Origin: Thiothrix winogradskyi
GTDB lineage: Bacteria; Pseudomonadota; Gammaproteobacteria; Thiotrichales; Thiotrichaceae
NCBI RefSeq assembly: GCF_021650935.1
Contig: NZ_CP091244.1
Span: forward strand, 1,240,001-1,304,000
Length of the DNA stretch: 64,000 bases
Reading direction: 5' to 3'
Below, piece after piece: positions 27,075 through 35,909 of the stretch. The position numbers were made by a program, and so were the translations under genes. The stretch's first letter is position 1; each line of letters opens with the position of its first letter. The notes beneath the pieces were generated by a model that was not told the origin of the DNA, searched no databases, and saw only the letters and a program-made list of their open reading frames with translations.

Positions 27075-27497
27075 ATGAGTATTAAGAAGACTGGGCAGTG
27101 CAAGTCAAGTCAGGCGGGTTTTTCCTTAACGGAATTGATGATCGTGATTGTGATCATCGGGATTTTGCTGGGTTTGGTGTTCAGCAATTTGAATGTCATG
27201 GGCGATGCCCAAAACCTGAAAGCCAAGAAAGAAGTAGGTGATTTGAAAATCAAGTTGGAAATGTACCGCGCTGATAATGGCACTTTCCCCGCTTCTGGGT
27301 CATTGAACGCGCTGGTGAATAATCCGGGGAATGCGCCGCGCTGGCGGCAATACATGAAGGAGTTGCCGAAAGACCCGTGGGGCAATGACTACCGCTACCT
27401 GAATCCGGGCACGCACGGTGATGAAATGGAAGTTTACAGCATTGGCCCGGATAAACGTGATGGCACTGAAGACGATGTGGGTAGCTGGCAATTATAA
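27075..27497 (+). CDS. gspG: Type II secretion system major pseudopilin GspG
   Basis: About 140 residues. The prepilin peptidase site is G-F (QAGFSLTELMIVIVIIGILL) with Glu at +5, followed by the globular domain with EVGDLKIKLEMYRADNG and the C-terminal PWGNDYRYLNPG and DGTEDDVGSW, which is the calcium-binding end of GspG. It forms the periplasmic pseudopilus. ATG at 27075 is chosen (GAGG upstream); a GTG at 27069 adds two residues. First gene of a gspGHIJ run. Confidence 0.93.
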   Translation: MSIKKTGQCKSSQAGFSLTELMIVIVIIGILLGLVFSNLNVMGDAQNLKAKKEVGDLKIKLEMYRADNGTFPASGSLNALVNNPGNAPRWRQYMKELPKDPWGNDYRYLNPGTHGDEMEVYSIGPDKRDGTEDDVGSWQL

Positions 27498-28002
27498 GCA
27501 CAAGCACGCCTTTCCGCAGGGTTTTTCTTTGCTGGAAATGATGATTGTTATTATGGTTATCGGTATTTTGTACGCTTTGGCGGGTTCAATGTTGAATTTG
27601 TCGATGTCTGATCCGCTGAATGAAGAGGTGACGCGCTTACGTGAGCGGGTGCTGATGGCGCAGGATGAAAGCATCGTGCGTTCGCAGGCATTGGCTCTGG
27701 GGTTTGGGGATAAGGGTTACGCTTTTTTCGTTCAGAATGACCAGCTTCAGTGGGAGCCTGTCGACAACGATAATTTGCTAAAAGCTTATGAATGGAGGGG
27801 CAGCTATCAGCAATCTCTGTACTTGCAAGGTCAGGAAGTTAGCTTGCCGGGTAATGATAAAATCCGCCCGCAAGTGTTTATTTTGCCCACTGGGGAAATG
27901 ATGCCGTTTGAATGGCATGTGCGCGACAACGCGCAACGTGAAGCGGTGGTTAAGTTCGATAATGTCGGGCGCGAGGTTGATCTTGCTGCGGAGGCCAGTT
28001 GA
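27475..28002 (+). CDS. gspH: Type II secretion system minor pseudopilin GspH
   Basis: About 175 residues from ATG 27475, which overlaps gspG by 23 bases. The prepilin motif QGFSLLEMMIVIMVIGILYA is about 14 residues in, normal for a short leader; the longer open frame would leave an untypically long leader. The globular part is weakly conserved, as usual for GspH. It is a pseudopilus tip component. Confidence 0.85.
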   Translation: MWVAGNYKHKHAFPQGFSLLEMMIVIMVIGILYALAGSMLNLSMSDPLNEEVTRLRERVLMAQDESIVRSQALALGFGDKGYAFFVQNDQLQWEPVDNDNLLKAYEWRGSYQQSLYLQGQEVSLPGNDKIRPQVFILPTGEMMPFEWHVRDNAQREAVVKFDNVGREVDLAAEAS

Positions 28003-28003
28003 C

Positions 28004-28393
28004 ATGCGCCAACAAGGCTTTAACCTGATCGAAATCATGTTTGCGTTGCTGTTGCTGGGCTTGGTCATCTCGGTCAGTGTGGAAACCAGTAGCGGTGATA
28101 TTGCCAGTTATCAACGTATGAAAGATACCACCTTGGCGCGTTGGGTGGCTTTCAATCAGCTTGCGGTGGTGCAAACGGGTAAAGAATTTCCGGCAGCGGG
28201 TAAGTCTGAAGGTAAAGCTGAAATGGGTGAGGGTACCTGGCAATGGCAGCAGGAAATTTTAGCAACACCTGACCCTGATTTACGCAAGGTAAAGGTTAGC
28301 GTGTCTCGCGAGGGGCAACCACAGCAAGTTCTGGCGGTGGAATTGGCTTATGTGGCAAATCCTCAGCCTAAAGTACGGAGGCAGGCGCAATGA
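28004..28393 (+). CDS. gspI: Type II secretion system minor pseudopilin GspI
   Basis: 129 residues from ATG 28004, which has GGAGG nine bases upstream and lies one base after the gspH stop. Prepilin motif QGFNLIEIMFALLLLGLVI begins at residue 4. The Arg-Trp-Val-Ala-Phe-Asn-Gln helix (TLARWVAFNQLAVV) resembles the GspI signature A..A..N. It starts the tip complex with GspJ and GspK. It overlaps gspJ by ATGA. Confidence 0.86.
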   Translation: MRQQGFNLIEIMFALLLLGLVISVSVETSSGDIASYQRMKDTTLARWVAFNQLAVVQTGKEFPAAGKSEGKAEMGEGTWQWQQEILATPDPDLRKVKVSVSREGQPQQVLAVELAYVANPQPKVRRQAQ

Positions 28394-29019
28394 AACGGTG
28401 TGCGGGGGGGTTCACGTTGGTGGAGCTGATGATCTCGCTGGCGATTTTTTCCTTGCTCATCACTTTGGCGTATCAGTCGGTGAATATGTTGCTGGATGTG
28501 GAGCGTCAAGTGGAGCAGCCGCAGGCGGATTTGCAACAGTTACAGCGGGCAATGGTGTTTATTGAGCGGGATATGCGCCAGTTGGCAGTATTGCGACCTA
28601 AGCGCGAGAGTTTTCAGCAAACGAATGCAGTGGCAAATAATAGTATTGTGCAGCCTGAGGATTTGGGGGTGTTGCTGGAGTTTACACGTGGCGGACATCC
28701 TGATGTGGCTTGGCAATTGCGGAATTCCGGTCAAGGGCAAATGCGCAGTGGTTTACAGCGGGTGCGTTATGTGGTCGAAGAGGGCAGGTTGTTGCGGCAA
28801 ACGTGGGACTTGGTTGATCACCCTGAGCAGGCGGAGCCAGTGTCACTGGTGTTATTGACAGGCATTGAGGGTGAGCCACGTTTTCGGTTTCAGTCGGGAA
28901 GAGGTGGCGAATTTAAGGATAATCTTCCCAAAGAGCGTTCAGTTTTAACGGCGCTAGAGTTTTCATTGCAACATAAACGCTTTGGCGCGTTACGGCGAGT
29001 TTTTGTCGTATATTTATAA
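28390..29019 (+). CDS. gspJ: Type II secretion system minor pseudopilin GspJ
   Basis: 209 residues. Prepilin motif GGFTLVELMISLAIFSLLIT at residues 6-25, then the GspJ helix QQLQRAMVFIERDMRQL and a mostly beta domain ending ALRRVFVVYL. It overlaps gspI by 4 bases. The expected next gene, gspK, and all assembly platform genes are absent here; the next gene is an RND adaptor. Confidence 0.86.
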   Translation: MKRCAGGFTLVELMISLAIFSLLITLAYQSVNMLLDVERQVEQPQADLQQLQRAMVFIERDMRQLAVLRPKRESFQQTNAVANNSIVQPEDLGVLLEFTRGGHPDVAWQLRNSGQGQMRSGLQRVRYVVEEGRLLRQTWDLVDHPEQAEPVSLVLLTGIEGEPRFRFQSGRGGEFKDNLPKERSVLTALEFSLQHKRFGALRRVFVVYL

Positions 29020-29033
29020 GAATATGCTAATAT
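29003..29033 (+). promoter_or_regulatory. Putative promoter for the RND adaptor cluster
   Basis: TTGTCG (29003-29008) and an extended -10 TGCTAATAT (-10 hexamer 29028-29033), with a 19-base spacer, sit at the gspJ end and 157 bases before the adaptor ATG. The spacing is long, so support is modest. Confidence 0.3.
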
Positions 29034-29189
29034 TCATTGGTGAGCGACTGGAATTCAAGGGCGTTAAACGCTATAGTTCCGCCTAGATTGTTTGGAGGGG
29101 ATGGAGAGGAGCGGGTGCAGGTAATGCAGTCGGGGAGTTCCTCTTGCGTGCCGTCGGGATCATGCCGCTTTAAGGAAATAAGACCGCCG

Positions 29190-30335
29190 ATGAGGATAAG
29201 AACAAATACGCTGAGGTTGCTGCTGGTGCTTGGCATTGTCGGCGGGATTCCTGCTGTGACGCAGGCAGCCGAAGTGGTGCGTGTGGAAACGGTGACGTCT
29301 TTGTCCAGCTCGGTGTTGGGAAGTACGGTTATTCCCTATCGGGAGGTTACGTTGTCTGCTCAAGTGCCGGGGGCAGTGAAATTTGTGGCGGGAGAGGCGG
29401 GTTCTGGCTTCAATCAGGGCGATGTGATTGTTCGCATAGATGAGTCGCAATTAACCGCGAAGCGCAATGCAGTGTTGGCGCAAATTGCGATTGCTCAGGC
29501 AGCCTTGCAAAATTCTCAGGCACAATATACCCGCGAATTGATTTCACCTCGCAGTAAAGACATTGGCGCAATGCCGGGTTTTGGTTTGCCTGCGATGTTT
29601 GACATGACGATGGTGCGACCGTTTGCTGATTCCATGATGGGTAACTATGACTCGGATATGGGGCGTTATTCGGACTTAATGAGCAGTGCTACCGGCGTTT
29701 CGCAGGCTCAAAGTAATTTGCAACAGGCGATGTCACAGTTGCAGGAAATTGATGCGGCGTTGGGTGATGCCAAGTCCGTAGCGCCGTTTGAAGGCATTGT
29801 GCTGGAAAAGTTGGTCGAAGTCGGTGATACGGTGCAGCCGGGGCAGCCATTGATTAAGTTTGGATATGTTAAATACAAGCGCTTGCAGGCAGATGTACCT
29901 TCCAGTTTGGTGAGTAATTTGCGCGAGGGTATGATTGTCCCGGCTAAGATTGACGGTAAAGCCTCGATTATGGTGAAACTCACACAAATTCATCCGGTTG
30001 CTGATCCCAGTCGTCATACGGTGATAGTAAAATTTGATTTGCCAGTCGATGCCGTAGCAGCACCCGGCATGTATGCTGAGGTATACTTGCCGGAAACAAA
30101 CGTTGGTGATGCGAAGATTGTGGTCATTCCCAAAACAGCCTTGCTGCGCGGGCGTAGCCTGCCAAGTGTGCTGGTTGTGAAAAATGATAATACCTCCGAA
30201 TTGCGCTTGGTGAGACTCGGTGCTGAACAAGAAGACGGTAAAGTAGAGGTGGTTTCCGGTTTAAGTGCAGATGAACGGGTGATTGATAAACCACCTGCCA
30301 CTGCCGCATCGGGTTGGATGCCTTATGCAGAATAA
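29190..30335 (+). CDS. RND efflux periplasmic adaptor (membrane fusion protein)
   Basis: 381 residues from ATG 29190 (AAGGA upstream); the frame extends 51 codons further but without family likeness. A signal peptide (LRLLLVLGIVGGIPAVTQA) is followed by the first lipoyl half (about 40-75), a helical hairpin with a Met/Gly/Asp-rich insertion (PGFGLPAMFDMTMVRPF), the second lipoyl half (APFEGIVLEKLVEVGDTVQP) and beta-barrel/membrane-proximal domains. It links the inner-membrane pump to an outer-membrane channel. It has no lipobox. The pump gene follows after 38 bases; no TolC-type gene is present. Confidence 0.88.
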   Translation: MRIRTNTLRLLLVLGIVGGIPAVTQAAEVVRVETVTSLSSSVLGSTVIPYREVTLSAQVPGAVKFVAGEAGSGFNQGDVIVRIDESQLTAKRNAVLAQIAIAQAALQNSQAQYTRELISPRSKDIGAMPGFGLPAMFDMTMVRPFADSMMGNYDSDMGRYSDLMSSATGVSQAQSNLQQAMSQLQEIDAALGDAKSVAPFEGIVLEKLVEVGDTVQPGQPLIKFGYVKYKRLQADVPSSLVSNLREGMIVPAKIDGKASIMVKLTQIHPVADPSRHTVIVKFDLPVDAVAAPGMYAEVYLPETNVGDAKIVVIPKTALLRGRSLPSVLVVKNDNTSELRLVRLGAEQEDGKVEVVSGLSADERVIDKPPATAASGWMPYAE

Positions 30336-30373
30336 AGATGAATATGATTTCCCCGCTAGGAATGTAATTAATT

Positions 30374-33300
30374 ATGAATGATTCGCCGCACAATGCAGTA
30401 GCACCTCAGCACCCGCACCACAATTTGGGTATGGCGGGGGCGATGGCTAAAGCCTTTATTACTTCTCCGCTGTCGTTGTTGTTATTGCTGGCTTTCTTTG
30501 CCGTTGGTGTGTTGGGGATGTGGGTGACACCACGTCAGGAAGATCCACAAATTTCTGTACCGATGGTGGATATTTTCGTGCATTACCCCGGTGCGTCAGC
30601 ACAAGAAGTGGAAAATCTCATTTCCCGTCCTTTAGAAAGCATTATGTCGGAAATGACCGGGGTAGATCATGTCTATTCCTATTCGGCGCGTGAGCAGTCG
30701 ATGGTGACAGTGCAGTTTATTGTGGGGGAGGAGCTGGAGTCTTCACTGGTTAAACTATATGACAAGCTGGCTTCTAATAAAGACCGCATTCCCTTTGGGG
30801 TGCAAGAACCGCTAGTGAAGCCTAAAGGTGCAGATGATGTGCCATTGGTGACGCTAACGCTCTGGTCGAATCAGGTTGATGATGCCAATTTGCGCTTAGT
30901 GGCTTTGGATGTGCTGCAAAGTTTGCGTGAGGTCGAAAATACCAGTCAGAGCTTCATCGTGGATGGTCGCCATGAAGAGTTGAAAGTGGAAATTCTGCCG
31001 GAGCGTCTGGCAACATTTGGCGTGTCACTGGAGCAAGTGGCAAACGCTATCCGTATGGCAAACTCGGAGCGTAATACGGGGTCAGTTGAACCGGACGAGC
31101 GTGTCTTTAAGGTTTATAGCGGTGCATTTCTGAGTTCTGCCGAAGACGTTAAGCGCCTGATGGTAGCAGTGATTGATGGGCGACCGGTGTATGTGCGCGA
31201 TGTGGCAACCGTTACCGAAGAGCCGAGTGATGCAGGGCGTTCGGTTGGGTATTACACCGGAAGTGTGGTGGCAGAGGATGCTGAAAAAGCCGATAACGCA
31301 CCTGCCGTGACCTTGGCGATTGCTAAAAAACACGGCACGAATGGGGTGGATGTTGCTGAGGCGGTATTGGCAAAGCTGGAAGCACTGAAAGGCCGTATTA
31401 TTCCCGATAACGTGAATGTTGAGGTAACCCGTAACTACGGTGAAACCGCGAAGGCCAAAGTTAATGAGTTAATTTTCAAGCTGTTCATTGCGACAGGCAT
31501 TGTGACTGTCTTGGTTTGGTTCTTCTTGGGATTCCGTGCGGCGAGCGTGGTATTGATCGTTATTCCTGCGGTTATTACGACCACGGTATTTTCGGCATGG
31601 CTCATGGGCATGACCATTGACCGGGTGAGTTTGTTTGCTTTGATTTTCTCCATCGGGATTCTGGTGGATGATGCGATTGTGGTGGTGGAAAATATTTACC
31701 GGCGCTGGTTGCTGATCGAAAATACCGATGTTGACACCGCAGTCGATGCAGTGCGCGAAGTAGGCAACCCGACGATTTTGGCAACAGGCACCGTGATTGC
31801 GGCTTTGTTACCGATGGGCTTTGTCAGTGGCATGATGGGACCTTATATGCTGCCTATCCCGGTATTGGGTTCGGTAGCGATGGTGATCTCTTTGTTTGCG
31901 GCATTTGCATTTACGCCTTGGTTGACCAATCGCTTTAAGCCATCCTTGAAAAGTTTGCATGAGGCTGCGGAGAAAGAGCATAAGCAAGCAGCACGGATGG
32001 AGAAACTATTCCGTGGCATGATTGTGCCGTTGGTGACAGATAAGAAGAAAGGTTACGCCTTCTTGCTGGCTATTATCATGGTGTTTTTTGCATTCATGTT
32101 GTTGTTCTACCCGTTGAAATCGGTGCGGGTAAAAATGTTGCCGCTGGATAATAAGCCAGAATTCAACGTAGTCTTGAATATGCCAGAAGGTACTGCACTG
32201 CCCGTGACGGCAAACTTAGTGCATTCAATGGCAACCAAGTTGAAAGAAATTCCTGAAGTGACTGCGCTGCAAACCTATACAGGTACTGCTTCACCGTTTA
32301 ACTTCAATGGTTTGGTGCGTCACTATTACTTGCGTCAGCAATCCTGGCAAGCTGATATTCAAGTGCAATTGACCGATAAGCACGACCGTAAGCGTACCAG
32401 CCATGAGATTGCAGTAGAGGCGCGTGCGTTGCTGCAACCCTTGCTGAAAGAGACCGGTGGTAAGTTGCAAGTGGTGGAAATGCCACCTGGCCCCCCGGTA
32501 TTGCAGTCTGTCGTCGCCGAGGTGTATGGGCCGGATGCGAATACCCGTCGTCAAGTCGCGGCTGATTTGACCAAGCTGTTTGAGCAGGCGGAAAACCTGG
32601 ATGACGTGGATAACCTGATGGAAGAGGATCATGACATCCTGCGTTTCATCGTGGATTCCGACAAAGCACAGCGTAATGGCATTACTGCTGAAACGGTCAA
32701 TCGCACGCTGGAAATGGCAATGGGTGGTTTTATTCTTGGTGATATTAAGAAAAATGCCCTGATTGACCCGACCCGCATTGTGATGCAAGTGCCGTTGAGT
32801 GCGCGTTCACAGATTTACCGTTTGTCACAACTGCCAGTAACCAATCAGATTGGGCAGTTTGTGCCACTGCATGAATTGGGTACCTTTGTATTTGATAAGC
32901 AGGATAAGCCGATTTACCGTAAAAATTTACGGGCGGTTGAGTTTGTTACGGCTGAAACTGTCGGGCGCTTAGCCGCACCGGTATACGGTCAAGGGCAAGT
33001 GGAAACTTTGCTGGCAGAGTTTAATAATGGTGAAGGTTATCGTTCACCCGATGGCACGTTGTTGCTGAATGAGGCATACTGGTTGAAATCCCCTCAAGGT
33101 GTTGAAAGCAAGTCAGCCTTTGAGTGGGGTGGTGAGTGGACGGTGACGTGGGAAACGTTCCGGGATATGGGTATTGCATTTGCAGCCGCACTGGTGTTGA
33201 TTTACATGCTAATTGTTGCGCAATTTGGTAACTTTACCCTGCCTGCGATTATTATGGCTCCGATTCCACTAACTTTGATCGGGATTGTGCCGGGTCATTG

Positions 33301-34120
33301 GCTGATGGATGCGGAATTCACCGCAACGTCCATGATTGGTTTCATCGCGTTGGCGGGAATTATTGTGCGTAACTCCATTTTGTTAGTGGATTTTGCCCGC
33401 GAGGCCGTACTCAGCGGTGAGACTGTACTGGAAGCGGTAATCCGTTCTTGTGAAGCGCGGACACGTCCGATTATTATTACCGCGCTGGCCTTGTTTGGTG
33501 GTTCAATGGTCATTTTGACAGACCCCATTTTCCAGGGCATGGCAGTATCACTGATTTTCGGCGGCGCAGTTGCAACCTTGCTCACCTTGTTGATTATCCC
33601 ATTAGGGTGTATTAGTGCAGGTGATTCTTTGAGCGGGTTGCCGCCGTCTGGTGGTGGTAACAGTGGTGGTTCCCACGGTGGACGACACACCGGAACAGGT
33701 GATGCGCAAGCGGTAAAGTCCGGTAAAAGTATCGGGGCAGTCGCGCAGGATACGCTGGTCTACACAGGTATGTATTTGGTGTCGTTGGTGGGTAGCTTGG
33801 TGGTCGGCATCATCGGTATTTTTGCGGCATTGCGTAAGTTATTAAAAAAGCCTAAGACCAGAGAAACCATAAAACCGCAGGCAGTACGTCAGGAGCCAAA
33901 AAAACAAGCGGTTGCTCCAGCAGATGTAACACCACCAGCGGCTATAATACCGCCAGAGGTTGTAACGGAGACACCTAGTGACTCAGTACCAGAAAAAGCA
34001 AAGGCTGAGCTTGACAACACCACGCCACAACAAGATGAGACGCCTGTAGGTTCAGTAGAGCCTCAAGAGCGCAAAAAATCCTCCGCCAGGCGGGGCATAA
34101 AACTCAAGACGGATATTTAA
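30374..34120 (+). CDS. RND efflux transporter with an extra C-terminal membrane and tail region
   Basis: 1248 residues, about 200 longer than usual. The core (1 to about 1085) has the RND layout: TM1 (SPLSLLLLLAFFAVGVLGMW), the porter domains, and the proton-relay Asp pair in TM4 (GILVDDAIVVVENIYRRW). It ends in TM12 at LLTLLIIPLG. Then come a Gly/Ser/His-rich linker, one more hydrophobic segment (about 1130-1155, MYLVSLVGSLVVGIIGIFAAL) and a charged Lys/Pro/Glu tail ending KKSSARRGIKLKTDI. The substrate is unknown. The tail presumably adds a contact for neighbouring gene products (inference). It is followed after 18 bases by the Ala/Pro-rich protein. Confidence 0.87.
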   Translation: MNDSPHNAVAPQHPHHNLGMAGAMAKAFITSPLSLLLLLAFFAVGVLGMWVTPRQEDPQISVPMVDIFVHYPGASAQEVENLISRPLESIMSEMTGVDHVYSYSAREQSMVTVQFIVGEELESSLVKLYDKLASNKDRIPFGVQEPLVKPKGADDVPLVTLTLWSNQVDDANLRLVALDVLQSLREVENTSQSFIVDGRHEELKVEILPERLATFGVSLEQVANAIRMANSERNTGSVEPDERVFKVYSGAFLSSAEDVKRLMVAVIDGRPVYVRDVATVTEEPSDAGRSVGYYTGSVVAEDAEKADNAPAVTLAIAKKHGTNGVDVAEAVLAKLEALKGRIIPDNVNVEVTRNYGETAKAKVNELIFKLFIATGIVTVLVWFFLGFRAASVVLIVIPAVITTTVFSAWLMGMTIDRVSLFALIFSIGILVDDAIVVVENIYRRWLLIENTDVDTAVDAVREVGNPTILATGTVIAALLPMGFVSGMMGPYMLPIPVLGSVAMVISLFAAFAFTPWLTNRFKPSLKSLHEAAEKEHKQAARMEKLFRGMIVPLVTDKKKGYAFLLAIIMVFFAFMLLFYPLKSVRVKMLPLDNKPEFNVVLNMPEGTALPVTANLVHSMATKLKEIPEVTALQTYTGTASPFNFNGLVRHYYLRQQSWQADIQVQLTDKHDRKRTSHEIAVEARALLQPLLKETGGKLQVVEMPPGPPVLQSVVAEVYGPDANTRRQVAADLTKLFEQAENLDDVDNLMEEDHDILRFIVDSDKAQRNGITAETVNRTLEMAMGGFILGDIKKNALIDPTRIVMQVPLSARSQIYRLSQLPVTNQIGQFVPLHELGTFVFDKQDKPIYRKNLRAVEFVTAETVGRLAAPVYGQGQVETLLAEFNNGEGYRSPDGTLLLNEAYWLKSPQGVESKSAFEWGGEWTVTWETFRDMGIAFAAALVLIYMLIVAQFGNFTLPAIIMAPIPLTLIGIVPGHWLMDAEFTATSMIGFIALAGIIVRNSILLVDFAREAVLSGETVLEAVIRSCEARTRPIIITALALFGGSMVILTDPIFQGMAVSLIFGGAVATLLTLLIIPLGCISAGDSLSGLPPSGGGNSGGSHGGRHTGTGDAQAVKSGKSIGAVAQDTLVYTGMYLVSLVGSLVVGIIGIFAALRKLLKKPKTRETIKPQAVRQEPKKQAVAPADVTPPAAIIPPEVVTETPSDSVPEKAKAELDNTTPQQDETPVGSVEPQERKKSSARRGIKLKTDI

Positions 34121-34138
34121 TCTGGAAGGAAGACAAGC

Positions 34139-35179
34139 ATGACGATATTTAACAATAAGCAACGGGCTACCGCTGTTGCCGCAGTGGCAACATCTGCGGC
34201 GGTATTTCTGTTGAGTACCAATGTATGGGCGCAAGCGGCAGATTTACCACCGCCACCGCCTGGTCCTTTTATGACGGAAGGTTCTGAGCAGGTAGCAGGT
34301 TCTGCCACTGCGCCAGCGGCTCCTGTTGCACCAGCATCCCCCGCTGCCCCTGTTGCCCCTGTGGTTCCGGCTGCGCCTGCTGCGCCCCCAGCGCCTGTGG
34401 TTCCTGCTGCACCAGCATCCCCGGCTGCTCCTACAGCACCGGCGACCTCTGTTGCTCCGGCAGATGCTGCGGTTGCAGCGCCCGCAGTGACTGAGCTGAA
34501 AACACCAGAGGTTCCTGCTGCACCGGAAGCCAAAGCACCGGAAGCGCCTGTTGCCTCAGCGGCTCCAGAAGCCAAGGCACCGGAAGCGCCTGTTGCCTCA
34601 GCGGCTCCAGAAGCCAAGGCACCGGAAGCGCCTGTTGCCTCAGCGGCTCCAGAAGCCAAAGCACCGGAAGCGCCTGTTGCGCCCGCAGCACCTGTTGCCG
34701 CTATGCCAGCGCCAGAAACAGCGTCAGCTCCTGCGGCTACAGTGCCTCAAGTACCAGCTCAGCCAACCGCGCCCGCACAACCTGAAGTACCTACTCAGCC
34801 GGTAGCGCCAGCAGTGCCTGCACAACCCGAAGTACCTGCTGTACCAGCGGCTCCGGCACAACCTGCTGCGCCTGAAACTAAAGCAGCGCCTGATGTATCA
34901 GCCGCACCAACGCCGCCGCCAATGCCGCATCCGCCAGGTTCTTACTATTACCTGTATGCTATTCCAATGCCACAGGGTGTACCCGGTTACGGTAATGCTA
35001 CAGAGGCAGTGCCTGCGCCGAATATGATGCCTCCTATGCAACTGCAACAAGGGCAGCCAGCGCCGCAGCAAATGCGTGTGCCAGACATGCCGCAAGGTGG
35101 CTACCCTATGCCAATGGGGAATGGTAACGCTAGTGGTCAAATGCCAATGCCACCACAGCAACCACCTGTGCAGCAATAA
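34139..35179 (+). CDS. Exported Ala/Pro-rich low-complexity protein
   Basis: 346 residues, no family recognised. A signal peptide (AVAAVATSAAVFLLSTNVWA) leads into a Pro/Ala/Val-rich chain with four 14-residue units EAKAPEAPVASAAP (34526-34680), then further APAQPEVP repeats, and a C-terminal Pro/Met/Gln/Tyr-rich stretch (PPGSYYYLYAIPMPQGVPGYG; MPQGGYPMPMGNGNASGQ). Such a chain is expected to be extended and to span the periplasm. A GGAAGG site precedes the ATG. It lies between the pump and the ParA-like gene on one strand. Confidence 0.7.
   Translation: MTIFNNKQRATAVAAVATSAAVFLLSTNVWAQAADLPPPPPGPFMTEGSEQVAGSATAPAAPVAPASPAAPVAPVVPAAPAAPPAPVVPAAPASPAAPTAPATSVAPADAAVAAPAVTELKTPEVPAAPEAKAPEAPVASAAPEAKAPEAPVASAAPEAKAPEAPVASAAPEAKAPEAPVAPAAPVAAMPAPETASAPAATVPQVPAQPTAPAQPEVPTQPVAPAVPAQPEVPAVPAAPAQPAAPETKAAPDVSAAPTPPPMPHPPGSYYYLYAIPMPQGVPGYGNATEAVPAPNMMPPMQLQQGQPAPQQMRVPDMPQGGYPMPMGNGNASGQMPMPPQQPPVQQ
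34526..34680 (+). repeat. Tandem 42-bp repeat inside the Ala/Pro-rich gene
   Basis: Three full units of 42 bp (34526-34567, 34568-34609, 34610-34651) and a partial fourth, nearly identical, encoding EAKAPEAPVASAAP. The period equals that of the repeat in the TPR gene 1.4 kb downstream, although the unit sequence differs. Confidence 0.88.
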
Positions 35180-35245
35180 TATACCTTACCTGTCGCCCGC
35201 CTGTGAGGGCGGGTTGCAGATGCAACCAAACGAAGAGAGCCTTGA

Positions 35246-35869
35246 ATGATTACGTTGATTGGCAACCTCAAGGGTGGAACCGGTAAAAGCACCATAACGT
35301 TTAACCTAGCGTTGTGGGTAGCCACCCGCCACAATAAGCATGTGGTGGTATACGACCTTGACCCTCAAGGAACCACCTCCGACGCTTTTGAAATTCGTCA
35401 GGAAGAGGGTTTTTTGCCTGCCATTACGCCATTGACATCCGTCAGTGACTTGGGTGTACAAGACAGCAAGTCTGAAGTGTTGGTGGACATGGGGCTGGCT
35501 GATATGGCGGCGGTTGAAATGGCAATCAGTAAGGCAGAGCGCATTGTTGTACCAGTTGCACCGAGTCAGGCAGATATTTGGTCTACCCAGCGTTTCCTGA
35601 AAATGATTGCGGATATTCGTCAGGGACGTGCGGTTGAAATACTCGGTGTTATCAACAGGGCAGATACCCACCATGCAGTACGCGAAACCTTAGAAGCGGC
35701 TGAAGCCATGCAAATGTTGCCCGGCTTGAGCTTGTTGGAGCCGCGTCTGTATATGCGTACCACGTATCGGCGTTCGTTTAGTGAAGGTTTGGCAGTGTTT
35801 GAAATGGAGCCGCGTTCTAAGGCGGCATTGGAACTGGATGCATTGGGACGTGCTTTGTATCCTGTATAG
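35246..35869 (+). CDS. ParA/MinD-family P-loop ATPase
   Basis: 207 residues. Deviant Walker A KGGTGKST at residues 9-16 (ITLIGNLKGGTGKSTITFN), Walker A' DLDPQGT at about 38-44, and Walker B-like LVDMG. ParA-type ATPases form DNA- or membrane-bound dimers that position cargo. There is no ParB next to it, so it is more likely an orphan positioning ATPase than a plasmid partition protein. It is shorter than typical chromosomal ParA (~250-270). It lies 66 bases after the Ala/Pro-rich gene and 40 bases before the TPR gene. Confidence 0.85.
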   Translation: MITLIGNLKGGTGKSTITFNLALWVATRHNKHVVVYDLDPQGTTSDAFEIRQEEGFLPAITPLTSVSDLGVQDSKSEVLVDMGLADMAAVEMAISKAERIVVPVAPSQADIWSTQRFLKMIADIRQGRAVEILGVINRADTHHAVRETLEAAEAMQMLPGLSLLEPRLYMRTTYRRSFSEGLAVFEMEPRSKAALELDALGRALYPV

Positions 35870-35909
35870 ACATTATTTTTAATAAATCTGGGGTTTTAAG
35901 GAGATTCAG

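Noticed and set aside
34117..34659. 180-residue open frame antisense to the Ala/Pro-rich gene
   Set aside because: It is the mirror of the GC-rich repeat codons (Ala/Gly/Thr low complexity), has no ribosome site, and the plus frame has a signal peptide.
35194..35214. GC-rich hairpin before the ParA-like gene as a terminator
   Set aside because: Stem of about 6-7 bp is not followed by a T-tract, and the gap is only 66 bases, so read-through is likely.
35246..35869. ParA gene as sign of an integrated plasmid
   Set aside because: No ParB, replication gene or parS-like repeats nearby; the gene is embedded in a same-strand cluster of membrane proteins.
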